Assembly (NCBI GenBank): GCA_019694555.1
Contig: JAIBBS010000050.1
Coordinates: 1-47,275, forward strand
DNA from: Nannocystaceae bacterium
Lineage (GTDB): Bacteria; Myxococcota_A; Polyangia; Nannocystales; Nannocystaceae
Length of the DNA stretch: 47,275 nt
Reading direction: 5' to 3'
Both the position numbers and the translations under genes were made by a program. This document shows positions 36,141 to 43,824 of this stretch, piece by piece. How positions within the stretch are numbered: the stretch's first letter is position 1; each line of letters starts with the position of its first letter. Under the pieces are notes generated by a model. It worked only from the letters and a program-made list of their open reading frames with translations. It was not told where the DNA came from and did not search any database.

Positions 36141-38483
36141 ATGACGCGCAAGACCCTGACCCTGGGCTTCGCCGATCGCACGACCGACATCGAGGTCGAC
36201 GTGCCCGAGGGCGAGCCGCGCCCGTGGGACGCCGACACCAAGCTGCGCCGCGTGGGCGTGGCGACGCCGCGCATCGACGGCGCGGCCAAGGTCACCGGCA
36301 AGGCCACCTACACCTTCGACGTCGCGCTGCCGGGGCTGCTGCACGCGGCGGTGCTGCGCTGCCCGCTGCCGGCCGCGCGCGTGAAGTCGATCTCGGTCGC
36401 CAAGGCCGAGGCGCTCGAGGGCGTCGCGGCTGCGATCGCGATCGCGAGCGCGGGCGAGCGGCTGCTGTTCGCGGGCCAGGACGTCGCCGCGGTCGCGGCG
36501 ATCCGCCCCGAGCTCGCCCACGACGCGCTGGCGGCGATCGAGGTGGAGTACGAGGCGCTGCCGTTCGTGGTCGACACGCTGGCCGCGGCCAAGCCCGGCG
36601 CGCCCGCGGTGCACGAGGGCGCGGTGTCCGAGCGCCACACCGAGGGCGACGAGCCCGGCGCCGGTGGCGAAGGCCCGGGCAAGGGCAACGTGCGACCGCT
36701 GCCGAGCTCGCGCCGCGGCGACGCGCGCAAGGCCTTGTCCAAGGCCGCGGTGGTCCACCGCGCGAGCTACTCGACGCAGGTGCAGACCCACAGCGCGCTC
36801 GAGACCCACGGCATCGTGGTGCGCTGGGACGGCAAGAACAAGCTCACCGCGTGGTGCTCGACCCAGGGCATCTTCAGCGTGCGCGACGAGCTGGCCGAGA
36901 TCTTCGGCCTGCAGAGCGACGACGTCACGGTCATCACCGAGTTCCTCGGTGGAGGCTTCGGCGCGAAGTTCGGCGCGTCGGCCCCGGGCACGCGGCTGGG
37001 CTTCATCGCCGGCGAGCTGGCGCGCAAGGCCGGCAAGCCGGTCAAGCTGATGTGCGATCGCCACGAGGAGCAGGTCTGCACCGGCAACCGCCCCGACTCG
37101 CACCAAGAGGTCGAGCTCGGCGCGGACAAGTCGGGCAAGCTGGTCGCGATCGCGGTCAAGAGCCTCGGCACCGCCGGCATCGGCACCGGCGCGGGCATCG
37201 GCCGCAACGCGTTCTCGATCTACAGCCGCGTGCCGCACGTGCTGGTCGAGTCCAGCGACGTGTTCACCAACGCCGGACCCGGCACGGCCATGCGCGCGCC
37301 CGGGCATCCCCAGGGCGCGTTCGCGATCGAGCTGGCGATCGACGAGCTCGCGGCCAAGGCCAAGCTCGACGCGCTGGCGCTGCGCATCGAACACGACGAA
37401 CACCCGGTGCGACGGTGGCAGTTCGAGCAGGGCGCCAAGCGCTTCGGCTGGACCGAGGCGCGCGCGCGCTCGGCCGCGGCACGCAGCGGCCACGCCCGAG
37501 TTCGGCGCGGCTACGGCGTGGCCGCGTCGATCTGGGGTGACTTCGGTCGCGGCGGCGCGGCCCAGGTCACCTGCACGGTGCGACGCGACGGCAGCATCGA
37601 GATCCGCAACGGCGTGCAGGACATCGGCGGCGGCATCGGCACGGTCATGGCCATGGTCACGGCCGAGGTGCTGGCGCAGCCGCTGTCGGCGGTGCGCGTG
37701 GTGCTGGGCCACTCCGACGACGGGCCCTCGGTCGGCAGCGGCGGCTCGACCACGACCTCGTCGGTCGCACCGGCGGTGCGCAACGCCGCCGAGCGTGCGC
37801 GCGCGCAGCTCACCGAGCTGGCCGCGGAGCTGCTGGGCGTGCCCGCGCGCGAGGTGCAGTGGCGCGACGACGGCACCATCGCCGGCGGCGGCAAGTCGCT
37901 GGGCTTCGCGCAGCTGTGCAAGAAGCTGCCCGGCGAGGCCATCGTCGCCTCGGGCGCGCGGGCCAAGACCTTCGGCGCCTATCCGATGCCGTTTCCCGGC
38001 AGCGCGGGTCCCGGTGCGATCCATCAGATCGCGGGCGTGCAGTTCGCCGAGGTCGAGGTCGACACCTGGACCGGCGTGGTCCGCTGCACCCGCGTGCTCG
38101 CGATGCACGACTGCGGCCGCACCATGAACCCGCTGACGACGCGCAGCCAGGTCCAAGGCGGCGTCATCCTCGGCACCAGCTACGCGCTGCTCGAGGAGCG
38201 CGTGCTCGATCGCGACTTCGGTCGCATGCTCAACCCCAACCTCGAGAGCTACAAGATCGCCGGCGCCCGCGACGTGCCGCGCATCGAGGTCGTGCTGACC
38301 GACGTGCACACCGGTGCCAACAGCACCGGCGCCATCGGCATCGGCGAGCCCGCGACGATCCCGACCGCGGCCGCGATCGCCTGCGCCGTCTACGACGCGC
38401 TGGGCGTGCCCGTGCGCAGCCTGCCCATCACCCCGGCGAAGGTGCTCGCCGCGCTCGGCCTCGTGCCCCCGACAGGAGCCTGA
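36141..38483 (+). CDS. Molybdenum-cofactor subunit of the hydroxylase (PaoC/YagR-like)
   Basis: A 780-residue catalytic subunit of the xanthine oxidase family. It oxidises an aldehyde or heteroaromatic substrate at a molybdopterin (probably MCD) centre with water as the oxygen source. Visible features are RIDGAAKVTGKATYTFDV near the N-terminus, FLGGGFGAKFG for cofactor binding, APGHPQGAFAIE, and TGAIGIGEPA with the conserved base Glu736. An acidic Gly/Pro linker around 170-185 separates the domains. It has no signal of its own, so it would be exported with the Tat-bearing small subunit. It starts 1 base after the 2Fe-2S gene. The substrate cannot be told from sequence. Confidence 0.94.
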   Translation: MTRKTLTLGFADRTTDIEVDVPEGEPRPWDADTKLRRVGVATPRIDGAAKVTGKATYTFDVALPGLLHAAVLRCPLPAARVKSISVAKAEALEGVAAAIAIASAGERLLFAGQDVAAVAAIRPELAHDALAAIEVEYEALPFVVDTLAAAKPGAPAVHEGAVSERHTEGDEPGAGGEGPGKGNVRPLPSSRRGDARKALSKAAVVHRASYSTQVQTHSALETHGIVVRWDGKNKLTAWCSTQGIFSVRDELAEIFGLQSDDVTVITEFLGGGFGAKFGASAPGTRLGFIAGELARKAGKPVKLMCDRHEEQVCTGNRPDSHQEVELGADKSGKLVAIAVKSLGTAGIGTGAGIGRNAFSIYSRVPHVLVESSDVFTNAGPGTAMRAPGHPQGAFAIELAIDELAAKAKLDALALRIEHDEHPVRRWQFEQGAKRFGWTEARARSAAARSGHARVRRGYGVAASIWGDFGRGGAAQVTCTVRRDGSIEIRNGVQDIGGGIGTVMAMVTAEVLAQPLSAVRVVLGHSDDGPSVGSGGSTTTSSVAPAVRNAAERARAQLTELAAELLGVPAREVQWRDDGTIAGGGKSLGFAQLCKKLPGEAIVASGARAKTFGAYPMPFPGSAGPGAIHQIAGVQFAEVEVDTWTGVVRCTRVLAMHDCGRTMNPLTTRSQVQGGVILGTSYALLEERVLDRDFGRMLNPNLESYKIAGARDVPRIEVVLTDVHTGANSTGAIGIGEPATIPTAAAIACAVYDALGVPVRSLPITPAKVLAALGLVPPTGA

Positions 38484-38488
38484 CGACC

Positions 38489-39496
38489 ATGCATCGCTTC
38501 ACCCTGGTGCGACTGCCGACCGCGGCCGAGGCCGCGCAGCGCGTCGCCGCGGCCCCCCAGACCCGGCGCTTCCGCGCCGGCGGCATCGATCTCATCGATC
38601 ACTTCAAGGAAGGCCTCGACGCGCCCGACGAGCTGGTCGAGCTGCGTGCACTCGGCGGTGCCGAGGGCGAGCGCATGCGCGGCATCACCGAGCACGACGG
38701 CGTGTGGAGCGTCGGCGCGCTGGTGACGTTGGCGCAGCTGGCCGAGTTCGGCGACTTCGGCCCCGCGTTCGCGGCGATCCGCGAGGCCGCGGGCTCGGCC
38801 GCCACGCCGGGCATCCGCAACGCCGCGACGCTGGGCGGCAACCTGCTGCAGCGACCGCGCTGCTGGTACTACCGCCACGCGGATCTCGAGTGCCTCAAGA
38901 AAGGTGGCGGGCAGTGCTTCGCGCTGACCGGCGACAACCGCTACCACGCCGTGCTCGGCGGCGGCCCGTCGTTCATCGTGCATCCGTCCACGCTGGCGGT
39001 CGCGCTGCTGGCCCACGACGCGCGCGTGCACGTGGTCGGGCCCAAGGGTCCGCGCAGTCTCGCGGTGGCCGAGCTGTTCTCGCCGCCCACCGTCGATCCG
39101 ACGCGCGAGCACACGCTCGCCGCCGGCGAGATCATCGTCGCGATCGAGCTGCCCGCCGCCGGCGCGCAGCAGCGCTCGAGCTACGCCGCGGCCAAGGAGA
39201 AGCAGTCGCACGACTGGCCGCTGGGTGAGGTCGCGGTGCGCTGCCGCGTCGAGGGTGGCACGCTGCTCGACGTGCGCGTGGCCCTGGGCCACGTCGCGCC
39301 GATTCCCTGGCGCGCGCGCGAGGCCGAGGCCGTGCTCGAGGGCAAGGCCCCGAGCGCCGCGTTGTTCGTGCAGGCCGCCGACGCGGCGATGGCCAAGGCC
39401 AAGCCGCTCGATCACAACGGCTACAAGATCCCGCTGACCAAGGGCCTGCTGCGCGACGCCCTGCATCGCGCGACCGGCGTTGCGATCCCGGAGTAG
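38489..39496 (+). CDS. FAD-binding subunit of the hydroxylase (PaoB/YagS-like)
   Basis: A 335-residue FAD subunit. The FAD-binding run is TPGIRNAATLGGNLLQ (106-121). It is followed by RCWYYRHADLECLKKGGGQC (124-143), with Cys125, Cys135 and Cys143. This matches the extra cysteine-rich insertion that holds a 4Fe-4S cluster in E. coli PaoB; the fourth ligand is not obvious. AGGAG lies about 10 bases before ATG 38489, 5 bases after the Mo subunit. The subunit order here (2Fe-2S, Mo, FAD) differs from E. coli paoABC. No PaoD-type maturation gene is in the window. Confidence 0.92.
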   Translation: MHRFTLVRLPTAAEAAQRVAAAPQTRRFRAGGIDLIDHFKEGLDAPDELVELRALGGAEGERMRGITEHDGVWSVGALVTLAQLAEFGDFGPAFAAIREAAGSAATPGIRNAATLGGNLLQRPRCWYYRHADLECLKKGGGQCFALTGDNRYHAVLGGGPSFIVHPSTLAVALLAHDARVHVVGPKGPRSLAVAELFSPPTVDPTREHTLAAGEIIVAIELPAAGAQQRSSYAAAKEKQSHDWPLGEVAVRCRVEGGTLLDVRVALGHVAPIPWRAREAEAVLEGKAPSAALFVQAADAAMAKAKPLDHNGYKIPLTKGLLRDALHRATGVAIPE

Positions 39497-39504
39497 AGCC
39501 AGCC

Positions 39505-39732
39505 ATGCCGACGTTCGATCAGCCCACCTTGCCCGATCTCGACGCACCGGTGTGCCGCTTCATGCGGACCAAGGCGCTGCACGTCTACGGTCAGGACACG
39601 CCCGACGCGTTCTCGACCTCGCGCTCGAGCCACTACCACTGCCTGCGCACGCAGTTCGTCACCGGCCCCGACGCGGGCCTGTGCGTGCCCGAGACCTGCC
39701 AGCCCGGTCGCAGCTGCTTCGAGCCGCGCTGA
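39505..39732 (+). CDS. Small five-cysteine protein at the end of the hydroxylase operon
   Basis: A 75-residue protein starting 8 bases after the FAD subunit. It has cysteines at 17, 46, 60, 65 and 71, in the pattern CRFMRTK...YHCLRT...GPD...C....C.....C, and no signal peptide. Its G/C-biased third positions and tight spacing argue that it is a real gene. I do not recognise the family with certainty. The cysteine spacing would suit a metal or Fe-S site. As the last operon gene it could be a maturation factor or electron carrier for the hydroxylase, but this is positional inference. Confidence 0.72.
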   Translation: MPTFDQPTLPDLDAPVCRFMRTKALHVYGQDTPDAFSTSRSSHYHCLRTQFVTGPDAGLCVPETCQPGRSCFEPR

Positions 39733-39739
39733 CGCCGGC

Positions 39740-41323
39740 TCACGATTCCGGCGGGCCCGGGCACGGCGACGCGAGCGCGCGCAGGGCCGCGGCGAGCGAG
39801 GCCTGCGGTGCGTCGCTGGTGTCGATCGCGTGCGCGATCGCGGCGCAACGCCCAGACAGCGGCTCCCACGTCGCACGCACGTGCTCGTAGATGCCCCAGT
39901 CCGCATCGGAGGCGTCGTCGTGGCGCGCGGCCAGACGCTGGCGCACCGCCGCGGTCGGGGCCTCGCACGTCAACAGTCGCACCGGGATGCCCAGGCCGCG
40001 CGCCAGGTCGACGAAGGCGCGGCGGCGGCCCTCTTCCTTGAAGCTGGCGTCGACGACCACGCGGCCACCACGGCCGAGCTCGGCCGCTGCGCGCGCGAGG
40101 CACTCGTCGTAGGTGCGATCGTTCCACGCCGGCGTGTAGATGCCCGCGCGCACCTGCGTGTGCGCCGACGCGTGCTCGCCCAGGCCCGCGAGCTGCTTGC
40201 GGATCGCATCGGCGCGCAGCCACACCATGCCGGCGTGCTGCTCGAGACCGTGGGCCAGCACCGACTTGCCGGTGCCGGGCAAGCCTGCGACCAGCACCAG
40301 CAGTGGGCGCTGCTCGACCGGCAGCGTCGCGACCATCGCTTGCAGCACGTGCGCACGCGCGAGCGCCCACAGCCGCGGCGCCGCGTCGCCGCCGGCCGCG
40401 GCCTGCAGCGCGCGGACCTTGGCGCGCACCAGCGAGCGGTACGCGACGTAGGGCTCGACCAGCGCCCAGGCCTCGTCGCCCGGCGGCAGGCTCGCCTGCC
40501 ACAGCGCATCGGCGGCCCACCATGCGCCGTGGCACTGCAGGTCCATCGCCAAGAACGCGAGATCGGCGACCGGATCGAGCGCGCGCAGCGGCAGCGAGAA
40601 CTCGACGCCGTCGATGACCGTGGGCACGTCGCCCGGCGGCAGCAGGTACACGTGCTCGAGCCGCAGGTCGCCGTGGCCCTCGCACGCCAGCGCCGCGCGG
40701 CGCTCGACCAACGCCCGCAGCTGCAACCACTGCGGCGCGGTGGCCTGCTCGAGCCGCTCGAGCAACGCGGCCATGTCCAGCTGCGGCTGCGCGCGCAGGG
40801 CCTCGAAGTTGTCGAGCACGTTGCGCAGCACCGGCTCGAACCGCGCCCACGCGCGCACGTCGTCGCCGCGGCGGGCCTGCGCATGGAAGCGTTGCAGCCG
40901 CGCCGCGACCGCGGCCAGCTGCGCGCGACCAAGCGTGTCGTGCTCGACGTGCCACGACAGCGAGGCCTCGTCGGGCAGGCGCCGCATGTGCACGCAGGGC
41001 TCGCGCGGCTGGCCCTGCGGGCCCAGCGACAACCCCTGCGGCCCCTCGCGCAGCCACGTCACGCCGAGGTACACGTCGGGCGCGAGCCGGCGGTTGAGCG
41101 CGACCTCGGCCTCGCACGCGGCCAGCCGCAGCGCCGGCGTGCTGTAGTCGAGGAAGCCCAGCGACACCGGCCGCTTGAACTTGTACACGTGCGCGTCGAC
41201 CAGCGCGACGATCGACGCGTGGGTGTGCACGATCGCGAGGTCGTGCGCGTCGTGGGGGTAGCACTCGGGGCGCTGCAGCGCCCGCACCAGCGCGTCGAGA
41301 TCCGGGGCCGCGTGCTCCGTCAC
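39740..41323 (-). CDS. Aminoglycoside phosphotransferase-like / P-loop kinase fusion
   Basis: A 527-residue cytoplasmic protein with two domains. The N-terminal part (about 1-330) is a phosphotransferase-like fold with GHGDLRLEHVYL and VIDGVEFSLPLRALDPVADLAFLAMDL, the APH catalytic and metal-binding regions in altered form. The C-terminal part (about 340-510) is a predicted P-loop kinase with Walker A AGLPGTGKSVLA near 345-356 and VVVDASFKEEGRRRAF. This COG2187/COG0645 fusion is widespread and its substrate is unknown; antibiotic resistance should not be assumed. GTG 41323 is chosen to open just before the domain. It is convergent with the small Cys protein gene (7-base gap). Confidence 0.87.
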   Translation of the reverse strand: MTEHAAPDLDALVRALQRPECYPHDAHDLAIVHTHASIVALVDAHVYKFKRPVSLGFLDYSTPALRLAACEAEVALNRRLAPDVYLGVTWLREGPQGLSLGPQGQPREPCVHMRRLPDEASLSWHVEHDTLGRAQLAAVAARLQRFHAQARRGDDVRAWARFEPVLRNVLDNFEALRAQPQLDMAALLERLEQATAPQWLQLRALVERRAALACEGHGDLRLEHVYLLPPGDVPTVIDGVEFSLPLRALDPVADLAFLAMDLQCHGAWWAADALWQASLPPGDEAWALVEPYVAYRSLVRAKVRALQAAAGGDAAPRLWALARAHVLQAMVATLPVEQRPLLVLVAGLPGTGKSVLAHGLEQHAGMVWLRADAIRKQLAGLGEHASAHTQVRAGIYTPAWNDRTYDECLARAAAELGRGGRVVVDASFKEEGRRRAFVDLARGLGIPVRLLTCEAPTAAVRQRLAARHDDASDADWGIYEHVRATWEPLSGRCAAIAHAIDTSDAPQASLAAALRALASPCPGPPES

Positions 41324-41464
41324 CGCCCGCGAGCATCGCCCAGACGCCGGCGGGGTGCGGACGGAAAATCGGCCGCGCCGCGAGCGAGGCCCGCGCAAGC
41401 GCTTCGCCGCAGCGGCCGCGCAGCGGCGCTCGTGCAGCGCCAGCGCCACGGACGAGCGCGCGGT

Positions 41465-41492
41465 TTGCTGCGCGCGGCAGATTGCCTACACT
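41465..41492 (+). promoter_or_regulatory. Promoter of the PPC-repeat lipoprotein, TTGCTG-N16-TACACT
   Basis: TTGCTG (41465-41470), a 16-base spacer and TACACT (41487-41492) end 7 bases before ATG 41500. This supports the ATG 41500 start and a leaderless transcript. Confidence 0.5.
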
Positions 41493-41499
41493 TCGGCGC

Positions 41500-43818
41500 A
41501 TGGCAATGGTTGGTCTTCGCGGTCGGTGGCAGAGGCGACGTGGGCTCGGGCGGGCGCTGGTGCTCGGGGTCGGCGCGCTCGCGGCGTGCAACGACGACGG
41601 CACGCAGGTGACGGGCGACTCGAGCTCGAGCGGCTCGAGCAGCTCGGACGGCACGACCGTCGGATCGCTCGACAGCTCGAGCACCAGCACCGCGGCCGAC
41701 AGCAGCAGCAGCAGCGGCGTTGCCGACAGCTCGACCTCGGTCGCCGACAGCAGCAGCGGCAGCACCACCACCGACGCGAGCACGACCACCAGCGCCGAGT
41801 CGTCGAGCAGCTCGACCGCGACCACCGTCAGCAGCGGCAGCAGCAGCGACACCGGCAACACCGGCGCGTGTCCGGTCGATGCGCTGGGCCCCGCCGTGCC
41901 CGACAGCCTCTTCGGCAACAGCTTCGGCGACGACGACGCCTTCTCCGGCAGCTGCGGCGGCGCGGGCTCGCCCGACGCGGCCTACACCTTCACCGCTCCG
42001 GCCGACGGCGTGTACACCTTCGACACCGCGGGCTCGGGGCTCGACACGGTGTTGTACGTGCTCGACGGCACCTGCAGCGGCACCGAGCTGGGTTGCAACG
42101 ACGACGGCGCCGGCAGCCAGTCGGCGTTGGCGTTGCCGCTGGTCTCGGGCCAGACCGTCACGGTCGTGGTCGACGGCAACGCCGCCGTCGGTGGCCCGTT
42201 CTCGCTGCACGTCAACGGCGGCTCGCTCGCGTGCCCGATCGAGGATCTCGGCAACACCGTGCCCAACGCGATCTCGGGCGACACCAGCATGCTGTTCGAC
42301 GGCTTCGCCGGCAGCTGCGGCGGCCAGGCCGGCCCCGACGCCGCGTACCTGTTCACGGCCCCCGCCGCAGGCACGTACACCTTCGACACCTTCGGCTCGA
42401 GCTTCTCGTCGTTCCTCTACGTCCTGGACGGCAACTGCAGCGGCAGCGAGCTGGCGTGCGGTAGCCAGGGTGTGCTCGCGGATCTGCAGGCCGGCCAGCA
42501 GGTCACGATCGTGGTCGACAGCCTGTTCGAGTCGGGCACCTTCGATCTCCACATCGACACCCTCGGCGGTGCGTGCCCCGACAGCGATCTCGGCAACACC
42601 GTGCCGCAGTCGATCCCCGGCACCACCGCGGGCGGAGACAACACCGCCGCCGGCAGCTGCGGCGGCGACTTCTCGCCCGACTCGCTGTACCTGTTCACCG
42701 CGCCGCAGGACGGGCTCTACCAGTTCGACACCTTCGGCTCGCCGCTCGACACGGTGGTGTACCTGCGCGACGGCGGTTGCGGTGGGCCCGAGCTCGACTG
42801 CAACGACGACGTCACGCCCGGCAACGCCGACTCGCGCGTGGTCGAGGGCCTGGCCGCGGGCCAGCAGGTCATGGTCGCGGTCGACGGCAACGGCATCGGT
42901 GCCTACACCTTCAACGTCGACCTCGTGCCCTGCCCCGACGAGACCGCGGCCAGCACCACGCCGCAGACGCTCAACGACAGCACCACCGGCGGCATCGACA
43001 AGCTGCACGGCAGCTGCAGCTCCGGCGGACCCGGCGACGAGTCGGCCGACTACGCCTACTCGTTCACGGCGCCGGCCGACGGTACCTACACCTTCGACAC
43101 CCTGGGCACGTTCTTCGACACGCTGCTGTACGTGCTCGACGGCCCGGCCTGCAACGCGCCCGAGCTCGCGTGCAACGACAACTACCAGTTCGATCAGGGC
43201 TCGGCGCTGTCGCTGCCGCTGGTCGCCGGGCAGACCATCGTGGTCGTGGTCGACGGCAACTTCGACTCGCAGGGCGCGTTCGGCCTGCACGTGGGCCAGC
43301 TCGACGGCACCTGCCCCGACGAGGACCTCGGCAACGTCGTGCCCACCACCGTGATGGACACCACCGCCAACGCCGACAACGCCGCGACCGGCTCGTGCGG
43401 CGGGCTGACCGGCAACGACGTCTCGTACACCTGGACCGCGCCCGCCGACGGGCTGTACCGCTTCGACACCACCGGCTCGGCGTACCCGGCCCTGCTCTAC
43501 GTCCGCGACCAGGACTGCGGCGGCGTCGAGCTCGACTGCGACTTCGAGCAGTTCGGCACCTCGATCTCGTTCGCACAGCTGGTGCAGGACCAGACCGTGG
43601 TCGTGACCATCGATGGCGAGGGCCAGTCGGGCAACTTCACGCTGACCATCGACGAGGCCCCGCCCGGCGGCGACTGCTGCATCGCGCACGACGGCACCGG
43701 CTGCGCGGTGCCCGAGATCGAGGACTGCGTCTGCGCCATCGACGGCTTCTGCTGCGACACCGGGTGGGACGACCTGTGCGCCGACGAGGCGGTCAACCCC
43801 TGCGGCGCGGGCTGCTGA
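41500..43818 (+). CDS. Lipoprotein with five tandem PPC-like repeats and Cys-rich C-terminus
   Basis: A 772-residue surface lipoprotein: lipobox LAAC (Cys30), then a Ser/Thr-rich linker to about residue 122. Five repeats of about 114-127 residues follow, starting at Cys124, Cys245, Cys359, Cys478 and Cys605. Each reads roughly CPxxDLGNxVP, GSCGG, YxFTAPxDGxYxFDT, YVxDG, ELxCNDD and GQxVxVVVDG, typical of bacterial pre-peptidase C-terminal (PPC) beta-sandwich domains. From Cys726 a 47-residue cysteine-rich domain ends the protein (CCIAHDGTGC, CVC, FCCDTGWDDLC), a module frequent in myxobacteria. It probably binds ligands at the cell surface. The function is unknown. Confidence 0.88.
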   Translation: MAMVGLRGRWQRRRGLGRALVLGVGALAACNDDGTQVTGDSSSSGSSSSDGTTVGSLDSSSTSTAADSSSSSGVADSSTSVADSSSGSTTTDASTTTSAESSSSSTATTVSSGSSSDTGNTGACPVDALGPAVPDSLFGNSFGDDDAFSGSCGGAGSPDAAYTFTAPADGVYTFDTAGSGLDTVLYVLDGTCSGTELGCNDDGAGSQSALALPLVSGQTVTVVVDGNAAVGGPFSLHVNGGSLACPIEDLGNTVPNAISGDTSMLFDGFAGSCGGQAGPDAAYLFTAPAAGTYTFDTFGSSFSSFLYVLDGNCSGSELACGSQGVLADLQAGQQVTIVVDSLFESGTFDLHIDTLGGACPDSDLGNTVPQSIPGTTAGGDNTAAGSCGGDFSPDSLYLFTAPQDGLYQFDTFGSPLDTVVYLRDGGCGGPELDCNDDVTPGNADSRVVEGLAAGQQVMVAVDGNGIGAYTFNVDLVPCPDETAASTTPQTLNDSTTGGIDKLHGSCSSGGPGDESADYAYSFTAPADGTYTFDTLGTFFDTLLYVLDGPACNAPELACNDNYQFDQGSALSLPLVAGQTIVVVVDGNFDSQGAFGLHVGQLDGTCPDEDLGNVVPTTVMDTTANADNAATGSCGGLTGNDVSYTWTAPADGLYRFDTTGSAYPALLYVRDQDCGGVELDCDFEQFGTSISFAQLVQDQTVVVTIDGEGQSGNFTLTIDEAPPGGDCCIAHDGTGCAVPEIEDCVCAIDGFCCDTGWDDLCADEAVNPCGAGC

Positions 43819-43824
43819 CGCGGC

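Noticed and set aside
39740-41323. Aminoglycoside resistance enzyme
   Set aside because: The phosphotransferase-like domain is fused to a P-loop kinase in the widespread COG2187/COG0645 arrangement, which is not known to confer resistance.
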